NCBI RefSeq assembly: GCF_050571805.1
Contig: NZ_CP192219.1
Length of the DNA: 64,000 bases
Source: Halodesulfovibrio aestuarii
Lineage (GTDB): Bacteria; Desulfobacterota; Desulfovibrionia; Desulfovibrionales; Desulfovibrionaceae
Strand: one strand, 5' to 3'
Position numbers and translations under genes: made by a program. Below, piece by piece: positions 1 to 8,333 of the stretch (the stretch's first letter is position 1; every line of letters begins with the position of its first letter). The notes below the pieces were generated by a model. It saw nothing but the letters and a program-made list of their open reading frames with translations, searched no databases and had not been told where the DNA came from.

Positions 1-1428
1 ATGATTGATATTTGGGGCCAAATCCGAGAAATTCTACAAGAAAGCCTTAATCCCGGCATTTTCAAAGTATGGATTTCACCACTACAGGCTGAAGTCGATG
101 GCACTGCTATCCGACTGACAGCTTCCAATGATTTCGTGGCATCATGGGTGCGTGAGCGTCTTGTGAACGATATTGCGGAAGCAGCCACGTCTGTTATGAG
201 TGAACGTCCAACTATTACTGTTGTAGCGGGTGCCGTTAAAGCTGTTGTAAAGCCGAAAGCTCAAGCTCAAACCGCTGCGCCTAAGCCTACACGTGCGCCT
301 GAACCGCAGAGCGCATCTGCTCCTGTACTTTTTGGTGCTGATAACAGAAGGGTTGTACAACAGCAGCTTCCTGTTCAGCACACCTTGGTTTCTAAAGCCA
401 TTGACTGGCGATTTGATTTCGACAGCTTTGTAGTGGGACCAAGCAACGATCTTGCTTTTGCCGCATCACAAGGTATTACACGTGATTCTCTTTCTTGCAG
501 CACACTCTTTTTGAGTTCCGCTCCGGGGCTTGGTAAAACACACCTCATGCAGGCGGTGGGTGGTCAGCTCTGTAAGCATAGCAATCGCGTTAATCCAAAA
601 GTTGAATATCTCACCGCTGAAGAATTTGCTACCGGTCTAGTAACTTCTTTGAAGCATCGTGATACAGAACGGTTTAAGTCCCGCTATCGTGATGTTGATT
701 TGTTGTTGCTCGAAGATGTTCACTTTCTTCAGGGTAAAGAACGCATGCAGGATGAAGTTCTTGCAACTATAAAATCTTTGCAGTCCCGCGGGTCCCGCGT
801 AGTGCTGTCCAGTTCTTTTGCTCCACGTGACTTGAAGGATATTGATAATCAGCTTGTTTCCCGTTTCTGCTCTGGATTTCTTGCTGACATAGAAAAGCCG
901 GATTTTGAAACCCGACGCAATATTCTTTGCAAAAAGGCTCGTCTTTATCAGGTAGATTTGCCAGAAAACGTGACTGATTTGCTTGCAGAAAACATTCATT
1001 CGGATGTACGTCAGATTGAGAGCTGCTTACACAACCTCATTCTGAAAGCACGTATCCTTAATGAACGAATTTCTATGGACATGGCTTGGGACGTCATAGG
1101 ACATTACGCATCCCGTGAAGTCGTCATGAACATGGACTCCATTGTACGTTGTGTCTGTAGCTGTTTTGATCTTTCATATGATCAGCTTAACTCACGCAGC
1201 CGTAAGCGTGAGCTGGTAACAGCGCGCAACACCGTCTTCTATCTTGCTCGTAAGCATACTGATCTTTCTTTAAAGCAGATCGGTTTGCAGTTTAACCGTC
1301 GCCACTCAACAGTGTTGAAGGGTATTACTAATCTTGAACGGGAAATGAGCCGTAGCACACCGACAGGTCGTCAGGTGTCTAACACAGTGAAGATGATTGA
1401 AAAAAATGGACGAATTTCCGCCCTCTGA
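1..1428 (+). CDS. dnaA: Chromosomal replication initiator DnaA
   Basis: This is the AAA+ initiator that binds DnaA boxes and opens the origin. The 475-residue protein has the four usual parts: a helical domain I (about 1-75), a Pro/Ala-rich linker (about 80-130), an AAA+ core with Walker A GLGKTH and a Walker B-like LLLLEDVHF followed by an SRF arginine-finger motif, and a C-terminal DNA-binding domain IV. The recognition segment in domain IV reads NRRHSTVLK (about 432-440); the usual family motif is RDHSTV or RDHTTV, so the conserved Asp is Arg here. The gene begins at the first base of the window, so its promoter and ribosome site are not visible. The next gene is not dnaN, unlike the common dnaA-dnaN order. 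A strong terminator follows. Confidence 0.97.
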   Translation: MIDIWGQIREILQESLNPGIFKVWISPLQAEVDGTAIRLTASNDFVASWVRERLVNDIAEAATSVMSERPTITVVAGAVKAVVKPKAQAQTAAPKPTRAPEPQSASAPVLFGADNRRVVQQQLPVQHTLVSKAIDWRFDFDSFVVGPSNDLAFAASQGITRDSLSCSTLFLSSAPGLGKTHLMQAVGGQLCKHSNRVNPKVEYLTAEEFATGLVTSLKHRDTERFKSRYRDVDLLLLEDVHFLQGKERMQDEVLATIKSLQSRGSRVVLSSSFAPRDLKDIDNQLVSRFCSGFLADIEKPDFETRRNILCKKARLYQVDLPENVTDLLAENIHSDVRQIESCLHNLILKARILNERISMDMAWDVIGHYASREVVMNMDSIVRCVCSCFDLSYDQLNSRSRKRELVTARNTVFYLARKHTDLSLKQIGLQFNRRHSTVLKGITNLEREMSRSTPTGRQVSNTVKMIEKNGRISAL

Positions 1429-1460
1429 GAATAATCGGGGGACGTAATCTTGTTAGTGAT

Positions 1461-1503
1461 AAGGCGCGTACCGCTCGATGCGGCACGCGCCTTATTTGTT
1501 TTT
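1461..1503 (+). terminator. Terminator after dnaA
   Basis: A 9-bp stem (AAGGCGCGT with ACGCGCCTT) holds a further inner CCGC/GCGG pairing and is followed by a T-rich run ending at 1503. It isolates dnaA from the downstream regulator gene. Confidence 0.9.
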
Positions 1504-1668
1504 CAGGTGGGTACACGTTAAAGTGCCTTGCTTTACATCCCCATTGGCAATTGTACGTTCCTGATAGCAGAACTAGCGGGTTGGTAGAGGAAGAAAAGCT
1601 TTGCTTTTTAACAAAAATGTAATAGCTCTGCTTTGAGCAAGTTATTGTATTGTTAGTTTGGAGGAAAT

Positions 1669-2226
1669 ATGCACGAGAATAAAGCATATAAAGAAATTGC
1701 TCCCCGATTGCTTGGTCTTCGCGAAGCAGTGGATATGACGGTAGAAGAGCTTTCCGAAAAAATTGGAGTGAAGCCTGAAACCGTAAAGTTATATGAAGAG
1801 GGCGACACAGAAATTCCTGTCAGCTATCTGAAAGATGTAGCAACAGCCTGTGGTGTAGACCTTACGTCTCTTATCACAGGTCAGGAAGGCCACCTTCATG
1901 ACTACACTCTTGTACGCAAGGGTGAAGGGCTCAGTGTTGAGCGCCGTGTTGACTATGACTATTTCAACCTCGCCGCACGGTTTACTAATAAAAAAATGGA
2001 ACCGTTCCTTGTAACTGTTCCTGCAAAAGATTTAAACGAGCTTACTTGGAACGAGCATAGCGGGCAGGAATTCATTTATCTGCTTGAAGGCAAGTTGGAA
2101 GTATGGCTCGATCAGACACGCCATAAGCTGGAAGCCGGTGATTCTATCTACTTTGATTCACGCATTCCTCATGCCTTGCGTGGTCTAGACGGTGATTCAG
2201 CAACCTTTCTTGACGTGATTAGCTAG
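1669..2226 (+). CDS. XRE-family regulator with C-terminal cupin domain
   Basis: The 185-residue protein joins an N-terminal helix-turn-helix of the XRE type (about 10-70) to a C-terminal cupin barrel (about 110-180; visible LLEGKLEVW, then GDSIYFDSRIPH). Proteins of this build are usually small transcription regulators whose cupin senses a ligand. The ligand is not known here. A strong ribosome site (TTGGAGGAAAT) precedes the ATG. The next gene encodes an acyl-CoA synthetase on the same strand, so regulation of that enzyme or of fatty- or aromatic-acid use is a reasonable inference from context. A possible structured RNA starts immediately after the stop codon. Confidence 0.85.
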   Translation: MHENKAYKEIAPRLLGLREAVDMTVEELSEKIGVKPETVKLYEEGDTEIPVSYLKDVATACGVDLTSLITGQEGHLHDYTLVRKGEGLSVERRVDYDYFNLAARFTNKKMEPFLVTVPAKDLNELTWNEHSGQEFIYLLEGKLEVWLDQTRHKLEAGDSIYFDSRIPHALRGLDGDSATFLDVIS

Positions 2227-2310
2227 TCTCCTTCCGGTGCAGTAATTGAACTGCTGCACCCCGCAAGTGCTGAAGCACGCCGGAAGGGGACATGACACAG
2301 GGGATGTTGT
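2227..2310 (+). promoter_or_regulatory. Possible structured RNA leader between regulator and acyl-CoA synthetase
   Basis: An 11-bp closing helix (2227-2237 with 2280-2290, one G-U pair) encloses two hairpins: GGTGCAG/CTGCACC at 2236-2260, sharing two bases with the closing helix, and GTGC-TGAA-GCAC at 2267-2278. Together they form a three-way junction. A weaker hairpin follows at about 2290-2307. There is no T-run after the large structure, so it is not a standard terminator. It fits no riboswitch class that I recognise by eye. Confidence 0.45.
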
Positions 2311-2379
2311 CAAAAAGTTAGTACGTTAATACCGCTGTAGGCGGTGAATGGTGTCCCTAAGTGGGATAAGGATAGAGTG

Positions 2380-4032
2380 ATGAAAAAGTTTTCCAGTTCC
2401 AGCTATGAAGAGTTTGTACACGAGTTTTCCCTAAGTGTTCCTGATAACTTCAACTTTGCATTTGATGTATTGGATCCCATTGCAAATGAGGAACCTGAGC
2501 GTCTTGCTATGGTGCATGTTGATGATGCAGGTTCGCGTAAAGATTACTCCTTTGCATGGTTTCAGGAACAATCCGCAAAACTTGCTGGTGCCTTAGAAAC
2601 GCAGGGCCTCAAAAAGGGCGACAGAGTAATGCTTATTCTGTACCGCCGTGTTGAGTTCTGGGTTTCTATGCTTGCTTGCCATAGACTTGGGCTTGTACCA
2701 GTTCCGTCTCCCTCACAGTTGACTGTAAAAGATATTGATTTTCGTGTCCGCCGTGCCAATATTCGCGGTATGATTGTTGAAGATTCTGTGGCGGAACGTG
2801 TTGAAGCTGCGCGTGCTACCTGTCCATCTCTCACCTGTCTTGTGCAGGCCGGTGGTGACTCAGTAGTAGATGGCTGGCATGCCTATGATGAACTTGTTGA
2901 ATCCGGTCCGTCTGAGTTTTCTCGTCCACAGGAGCCGGAACGTAATGCAGGTGGCAATGACCCGCTGCTCATTTTCTTCTCATCCGGTACAACCGGTATG
3001 CCGAAGATGGTTGAACATCTGCACACTTACCCATTGGGGCATTACGTAACTGGTGCTTACTGGCACGACTTGGAGCCGGGTGATCTTCACCTGACATTAG
3101 CTGATACAGGTTGGGGTAAAGCTGTATGGGGCAAATTTTACGGACAATGGATGGCAGGAGCCGCCGTGTTCGTATGGGATTTCCGTGGTAAGTTTGAGCC
3201 TGAAGAATTGCTTAAGCAGTTGGCAGAGCATAAAATAACCACCTTCTGCGCACCTCCGACCGTATATCGTTTCCTTATTCGACAGGATCTTGCCAAGTAC
3301 GATTTGTCATCACTTCGTCATTGCACAACTGCAGGTGAATTGTTGAATGACAGCGTATTCCGCGAGTGGCAGAAAATGACCGGATTGCCAATTTATGAAG
3401 GGTACGGGCAAACAGAAACGACTCTGCAAATCCTTACTCTCCCTTGCATGGAAGCAAAACCGGGTTCCATCGGAAGACCTGCACCGGGCTGGGATGTTGT
3501 CTTGATGGATGCTGAAGGCAACGCCTGTAATCCGGGGCAGGAAGGTGAAATCTGTGTAAGAACTTCTGAAGGTGCTCCAGTCGGTTTATTCGCCGGCTAC
3601 CTTGAAGATCCAGAAAAAACTGCGTCTGTAATGTTTGACGGCTACTACCACACTGGTGATAAAGCATGGATGGACGAAGACGGCTATTTCTGGTTTTTAG
3701 GTCGAGTGGATGACCTGATTAAATCATCAGGTTACCGAATCGGACCATTTGAAGTTGAATCAGCGCTAGTTGCGCATCCGGCTGTTGTCGAAGCAGCAGT
3801 GACCGGTGTGCCGGACAATCTGCGAGGCCAGCTGGTAAAAGCAACGATTGTGTTGGCCCCAGACTATACTGAGTCCGACGAACTGACAAAAGAGTTGCAG
3901 AACTATGTAAAAAAAGTCACTGCACCGTATAAATATCCGCGTATTATTAACTACGTAACGGAACTACCGAAGACTATCTCCGGAAAAATCCGACGAGTTG
4001 AAATTCGTGAGCAGGACGCTAAAGTTGACTAA
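2380..4032 (+). CDS. AMP-forming acyl-CoA synthetase
   Basis: This enzyme of the adenylate-forming family activates a carboxylic acid with ATP and joins it to CoA. Family motifs are visible in order: the phosphate loop SSGTTGMPK, the YGQTET motif, the hinge segment YHTGDKAWMDEDGY, GRVDDLIKSSGYR, and the C-terminal catalytic lysine context PKTISGKIRR. It resembles the medium-chain or benzoate-type ligases more than the short acetyl-CoA synthetases, but the substrate cannot be read from sequence. I chose the ATG at 2380 because AAGGA lies seven bases before it. An in-frame GTG at 2344 has no good ribosome site and falls just after the structured leader. Expression may be linked to the upstream XRE-cupin regulator. 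Confidence 0.92.
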   Translation: MKKFSSSSYEEFVHEFSLSVPDNFNFAFDVLDPIANEEPERLAMVHVDDAGSRKDYSFAWFQEQSAKLAGALETQGLKKGDRVMLILYRRVEFWVSMLACHRLGLVPVPSPSQLTVKDIDFRVRRANIRGMIVEDSVAERVEAARATCPSLTCLVQAGGDSVVDGWHAYDELVESGPSEFSRPQEPERNAGGNDPLLIFFSSGTTGMPKMVEHLHTYPLGHYVTGAYWHDLEPGDLHLTLADTGWGKAVWGKFYGQWMAGAAVFVWDFRGKFEPEELLKQLAEHKITTFCAPPTVYRFLIRQDLAKYDLSSLRHCTTAGELLNDSVFREWQKMTGLPIYEGYGQTETTLQILTLPCMEAKPGSIGRPAPGWDVVLMDAEGNACNPGQEGEICVRTSEGAPVGLFAGYLEDPEKTASVMFDGYYHTGDKAWMDEDGYFWFLGRVDDLIKSSGYRIGPFEVESALVAHPAVVEAAVTGVPDNLRGQLVKATIVLAPDYTESDELTKELQNYVKKVTAPYKYPRIINYVTELPKTISGKIRRVEIREQDAKVD

Positions 4033-4050
4033 CTATAAGCTAGCCTGAGA

Positions 4051-4096
4051 TAAAATAAAACGCTCCCTGAAGAAATTCAGGGAGCGTTTTATTTTA
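4051..4096. terminator. Bidirectional terminator between acyl-CoA synthetase and tex
   Basis: A perfect 21-bp inverted repeat (4051-4071 with 4076-4096) has a GAAA loop and A-rich/T-rich flanks. It can terminate the two convergent genes in both directions. Confidence 0.95.
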
Positions 4097-4130
4097 TGCT
4101 AAGAATTTTGTTAGCCAGCGGTGCTGGTTA

Positions 4131-6260
4131 TTAACTGATGTCTTTCATGCTGAGCGAAATTCGTTTGCGTGGTGCATCAACTTCAAGCACTTTTACGGTA
4201 ACTTTTTGTTGCACACGTACGACTTCAGAAGGATCGCTTATGTAGCGGTCTGCCAGTTGTGAAATGTGGACAAGCCCATCCTGATGTACTCCGACGTCTA
4301 CAAACGCACCGAATTTGGTCACGTTTGTTACGATTCCCGGCAGTATCATTCCTTCGTAAAGATCAGAAATTTTGTGCACATCTGCAAATTTAAATTCAGT
4401 AAACTCTTCTCGCGGGTCGCGTCCGGGGCGTGCGAGTTCTCGCATAATGTCATTGAGAGTCGGCAGACCAATTGTTTCTGTGACATAGTTTTGCAGTTGA
4501 ACTTTAGATTTGAGATCAGATTTTCCGATAAGATCAGGAAGGCTTGAGGCCAAATCTTTCGCAATTTGTTCGACAACTTTGTACGATTCAGGGTGCACTG
4601 CAGATGCGTCTAACGGGTTTTTGGCGTCATGGATTCGCAAGAAACCGGCGCATTGCTGGTATGCTTTAGGGCCAAGTCGGGCAACTTTGAGAAGCTCTTT
4701 TCGGGATTTGAATGCACCATTTTCAGTACGATAGTTAACTATGTTCTGTGCCAAAACTGCACCGAGACCTGATACATGTGTGAGCAGTTCTTTGCTGGCT
4801 GTGTTCAGCTCTACGCCGACGCTGTTCACGCAGGAAGCAACAACATCGTCCAGTGCTTTTTTCAATTCTGTTTGGTTTACGTCATGCTGGTACTGCCCGA
4901 CGCCAATGGATTTGGGATCAATTTTCACCAGTTCGGCAAGTGGATCCATGAGGCGACGGCCAATTGAGACTGCGCCTCGTACCGTAATGTCTTCATTGGG
5001 AAATTCTTCGCGGGCAACAGCGGATGCGGAATACACCGACGCCCCCGATTCATTGACCATATTGATAGTGACATCAGGAATATTCAGACTTCGGACAAAG
5101 GTTTCGGTCTCGCGTGAAGCTGTTCCGTTACCGATGGCAATAGTTTCAATGTTGAATTTTTTTACAAGTGTCCGTACACGTTCACCTGCCTGAGCTTCTT
5201 TTCCAGCACCTGACGTCGGATAGATAGTTTCGTTGTGTAGCAGATCCCCGTGCTCGGAAAGGCATACAAGCTTTGCTCCTGTACGGAAGCCCGGATCAAG
5301 AGCAAGTACACGCTTTTGCCCCAGTGGAGCTCCAAGCAGCAGCTCACGAAGGTTTGAGGCGAAAACAGATATTGCCTCAATGTCTGCACGAGTCTTCAAT
5401 TCACTACGGATGTCATTTTCAAGAGAAGGAGCCAGCAGGCGTTTGTAGGCATCTTCACATGCAAGTTTCATTTGTTTGCCGCAGTCGTTGCGGGAGGCCA
5501 CAAAATGATTAGTGAGGGCTGTTATCGCCAGCCCTTCGTCGGGTCTGATAGAAAGGCTTAATAAACCTTCCTGTTCTCCACGGAACATGGCTAGCAGACG
5601 ATGACCCGGTGCTTTTGCAATGGGTTCTTCCCAATTGAGATAGTCCTTGTAGGTAGCAGCTTCATCTTCGCTTTTACCGCGAGCCAGTTTTGATGAGCAT
5701 ATACCTTTTACGGTAAAGATCTTGCGGAAGACGGTACGCGTGGGGGTGTCTTCACTAATACGCTCTGCTATGATGTCTCGTGCGCCTTTTAGGGCTGCTT
5801 CAGCGTCCGGAACATCTTTTTCTTCAGAAATATAGGCAGAAACAAGTGAGGCCAGCTTACAGTTGTCCTGTTCAAAAATAAGGTTTGCGAGAGGTTCCAG
5901 ACCTCTTTCGCGTGCAGTCTGTGCTCTGGTTCGACGCTTTGGCTTATACGGCAGGTAAATATCTTCAAGCTCGGAGAGTGTGCCAGCTTTCTGTAACGCG
6001 TTCGAGAGTTCGCCTGTAAGCTGGTCACGTTCTGTAAGCGCTGATATGATGGATTCTCTACGCTTGTTGAGCGCTGTCAGCACGTCGTATTTGTCACGAA
6101 TGTCTGCAATGGCAACTTCGTCTAGAGAGCCGGTAGCCTCTTTTCTATAGCGGGCAATAAAGGGAACTGTTGCACCTTCTGCTAATAAATTTAGTACGGA
6201 GGCAACGTTTTTTTCGATAAGCCCAAGCTCTTGAGCGATAATTTTTTGTGAGTTTGTCAT
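4131..6260 (-). CDS. tex: Tex-family RNA-binding protein (YhgF)
   Basis: The 709-residue protein has the full Tex architecture: an N-terminal helical region, a YqgF/RNase H-like domain (about 325-450; LALDPGFRTGAK), a helix-hairpin-helix region (about 500-570; HVSGLGAVLAQNIV), and a C-terminal S1 domain (about 640-709; GAFVDVGVHQDGLVHIS). Tex proteins bind nucleic acid and associate with transcription in other bacteria; the precise role varies. The gene stands alone, convergent with the acyl-CoA synthetase across a long terminator and divergent from a small unknown gene. Confidence 0.96.
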   Translation of the reverse strand: MTNSQKIIAQELGLIEKNVASVLNLLAEGATVPFIARYRKEATGSLDEVAIADIRDKYDVLTALNKRRESIISALTERDQLTGELSNALQKAGTLSELEDIYLPYKPKRRTRAQTARERGLEPLANLIFEQDNCKLASLVSAYISEEKDVPDAEAALKGARDIIAERISEDTPTRTVFRKIFTVKGICSSKLARGKSEDEAATYKDYLNWEEPIAKAPGHRLLAMFRGEQEGLLSLSIRPDEGLAITALTNHFVASRNDCGKQMKLACEDAYKRLLAPSLENDIRSELKTRADIEAISVFASNLRELLLGAPLGQKRVLALDPGFRTGAKLVCLSEHGDLLHNETIYPTSGAGKEAQAGERVRTLVKKFNIETIAIGNGTASRETETFVRSLNIPDVTINMVNESGASVYSASAVAREEFPNEDITVRGAVSIGRRLMDPLAELVKIDPKSIGVGQYQHDVNQTELKKALDDVVASCVNSVGVELNTASKELLTHVSGLGAVLAQNIVNYRTENGAFKSRKELLKVARLGPKAYQQCAGFLRIHDAKNPLDASAVHPESYKVVEQIAKDLASSLPDLIGKSDLKSKVQLQNYVTETIGLPTLNDIMRELARPGRDPREEFTEFKFADVHKISDLYEGMILPGIVTNVTKFGAFVDVGVHQDGLVHISQLADRYISDPSEVVRVQQKVTVKVLEVDAPRKRISLSMKDIS

Positions 6261-6352
6261 TATAAATAATGCTCTCTTTCTTGTGTATGGTATGTTAGTT
6301 GTTACTTACACTATGTCAAAGCCGCATTGCCCATGTGGGAAAGGAGGAAGTT

Positions 6353-6589
6353 ATGACGTTTACGTACAAAGATTTGCCATTAGTACTTCGTGAAACTGAG
6401 TTACTGACCCTTAAAGATGGCACGCAGTTGCGTTTTGAGTCAAATGGCGGAGCACAGGAAGTCTTCGTTAATGATGAATGGACTTCACGGGCATCTCTTT
6501 TTCAAGGGATGGATCACGAGTTGAAGACTACAGAGGAACAAGTTTATCTTATGTCGGAACCAGATGGGCTCCGAGTAGAACTGAAGTAG
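6353..6589 (+). CDS. Small uncharacterised protein, 78 residues
   Basis: I do not recognise this family. The start at 6353 is chosen for a near-ideal ribosome site (AAGGAGGA) four bases upstream. The predicted protein is acidic, lacks membrane segments and cysteines, and reads as mostly beta-strand (for example TQLRFESNGG and VYLMSEPDGLRVELK). It is transcribed alone and has its own terminator at 6647-6682. The good ribosome site and terminator argue that it is a real gene. Confidence 0.75.
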   Translation: MTFTYKDLPLVLRETELLTLKDGTQLRFESNGGAQEVFVNDEWTSRASLFQGMDHELKTTEEQVYLMSEPDGLRVELK

Positions 6590-6646
6590 CTTGATAAGAC
6601 AAGTGCGAAATCGTGTTCCGTTGTAGTGGTACACTGCAACAAAATG

Positions 6647-6682
6647 AAAGACCAAATTCTGAGTGGAATTTGGTCTTTTTTT
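6647..6682 (+). terminator. Terminator after the 78-residue gene
   Basis: The stem AAGACCAAATTC / GAATTTGGTCTT has a six-base loop and is followed by a run of eight or nine Ts. The reverse strand also has A/T-rich flanks, so it could serve the convergent gene ending at 6759. Confidence 0.93.
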
Positions 6683-6758
6683 TTAGACTACTGACTCGAT
6701 TTAATACGAGATATCATATTAAAAAAAGTAGCTGTACAAGGACAGGGCAAAGATTGTG

Positions 6759-7205
6759 CTAGTGTAGCTGCTCTTTCCGAGCGCCCAAAGCAGTTCGAAG
6801 ATAACCGCCAAGGAAGTTTCCAACTTCATCAGTGGCGCTGGATTTTACTCCGAGGTCTGTCAAATCTTTTGCGATTTGTACTTCCATGCGCTCTGATTCC
6901 ATAAACATAAGGTATACGAGTGCGATGGTTGCATTGCTTTCTTCAGTGTTGTCACACATGTCGGCAAGCTGGTCTGTCTTAACTGTTTGCAGCATACGGT
7001 CTGCAAACATTTCAGCCCATTTTCTATAAATATTTTCCGGCAATGTTGGAATGTGTTGAGCAATCTCAGCAGAAGCATCTTTTTCAATATTAGGAAGAGT
7101 TACGTCCATAAATTCCCTAAGAGCCTCGGCGCGGCTGCTTATGGAGTTGTCAATGCGGCACATAACAGTTGCAATCAAATGGTCACGTATTGCAAGAATA
7201 TCCAT
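6759..7205 (-). CDS. Uncharacterised helical protein, 148 residues
   Basis: No family recognised. The protein is almost entirely predicted helix, acidic, with no signal peptide or membrane segment. It has only two cysteines and no obvious catalytic motif. A GGGA ribosome site precedes the ATG at 7205. It is a single-gene unit, convergent with the 78-residue gene, and followed on the minus strand by the 6647-6682 stem. A cytosolic accessory or structural role is possible but nothing specific can be supported. Confidence 0.75.
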   Translation of the reverse strand: MDILAIRDHLIATVMCRIDNSISSRAEALREFMDVTLPNIEKDASAEIAQHIPTLPENIYRKWAEMFADRMLQTVKTDQLADMCDNTEESNATIALVYLMFMESERMEVQIAKDLTDLGVKSSATDEVGNFLGGYLRTALGARKEQLH

Positions 7206-7421
7206 TTCAAATCCCTTTGTTTCTGGCGAAAAGACATAAAGGCATTTCCTAAAAATGCGCGTTCAACGTACAGAATTGTGGCTGTCGGGGCAATAGGAAG
7301 GCGAAAGAAAGATGCTGCACGGCAGTGAGTGGTAACTATAGCCACGCGTCATGGGATTAGAAAGAATCGTTTGTGTAGTGAAAAAACGCTGTCGAATAGT
7401 CAGCGGCGTATATATAAGTTA

Positions 7422-7450
7422 GCCCCTGTCCAGATATTCTAAACAGGGGC
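7422..7450 (-). terminator. Stem-loop downstream of tpx
   Basis: GCCCCTGT pairs with ACAGGGGC, with a small inner AGA/TCT pairing. It lies about 37 bases after the tpx stop on the minus strand but lacks a T-run there. It may stabilise the mRNA end rather than terminate. Confidence 0.4.
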
Positions 7451-7486
7451 CTCGGGCTTTTTCCAAAGAGGATGTATGCTATTTAT

Positions 7487-8002
7487 TTATAAAGCGGCTT
7501 GCGCTGCTTTGATCGCAGCTTCGTAATCCGGTTCATCGGTTACTTCCGGAACGATTTGGGAGTAAACAATCTTTTGGTCACGGTTGATGACGAATACTGA
7601 ACGGGCGAGGAGACGCAGTTCTTTAATCGCAACGCCATACGCGAGGCCAAGTGAAAGGTCTTTGTGGTCAGATAGTACTTCAACAGATTCAATTCCTGAA
7701 GCACCGCACCAGCGAGCCTGTGCAAACGGAAGGTCTGTAGATACTGTCAGCACTTTAATATCTTCATGAAGATCTGCTGCTTCTTGATTGAAACGACGGG
7801 CTTCAACGTCGCATACTGGAGTATCAAGAGAAGGAACAGTTACCAGAAGAATTACTTTTCCTGTGTAATCTGCAAGGGTTTTTGGTGCTAATTCTGTAGT
7901 GAGCACGGAGAAGTCAGGTGCAGAATCGCCAACTTCAATTGGTGACCCTTGAAGTGTAAGGCCGTTTCCTTGGAAAGTGATGATACCAGAACGTTCAGAC
8001 AT
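7487..8002 (-). CDS. tpx: Thiol peroxidase (atypical 2-Cys peroxiredoxin)
   Basis: Tpx reduces hydrogen peroxide and alkyl hydroperoxides with electrons from thioredoxin. From the ATG at 8002 the protein is 171 residues, the usual family length. The peroxidatic cysteine is Cys64 in PSLDTPVCD and the resolving cysteine is Cys99 in QARWCG, the Tpx spacing. I chose 8002 over an in-frame start at 8029 because AGGAG lies eight bases before it and the protein then begins at the conserved N terminus. It is divergent from a flavin disulfide reductase gene, which fits an oxygen-defence setting in an anaerobe. Confidence 0.96.
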   Translation of the reverse strand: MSERSGIITFQGNGLTLQGSPIEVGDSAPDFSVLTTELAPKTLADYTGKVILLVTVPSLDTPVCDVEARRFNQEAADLHEDIKVLTVSTDLPFAQARWCGASGIESVEVLSDHKDLSLGLAYGVAIKELRLLARSVFVINRDQKIVYSQIVPEVTDEPDYEAAIKAAQAAL

Positions 8003-8333
8003 AAGAATTCTCCTGACAATAAAGTTCATATTATAGCCCTGTTGGGCTGTTTTTGCGTTTGTTGAGTTTGTTCTACATAAAAAAAGAGATAATGGGAATA
8101 GTTATTATTAAGAAAATGTGTTTTTTATTCTTCAAAACTTTAAGTGGTCATCACTCGTTATACAGAAAAGGCTGCTGCTTTCACTTATTTTATTTGTAAG
8201 GCCAGGTGCATCGTTTTATCCAATCTCGTTATAAAAAAGGTCATGCAATAAAAAACTACATCTAATAGTTGGAAAAAACTAACTGCACGGATAGGATTAC
8301 GGGTGAATTTTTGTAGAATAAGGAGAAGCGTCC
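8003..8333. other. AT-rich intergenic region between tpx and a flavoprotein gene
   Basis: This stretch separates two divergent genes and must hold both promoters. It is AT-rich. I see no open frame with a ribosome site, no strong palindrome and no tRNA. Confidence 0.6.

Noticed and set aside
1429..1668. Possible origin with DnaA boxes after dnaA
   Set aside because: I found no TTATCCACA-like cluster or AT-rich unwinding repeat here. The origin is more likely on the other side of dnaA.
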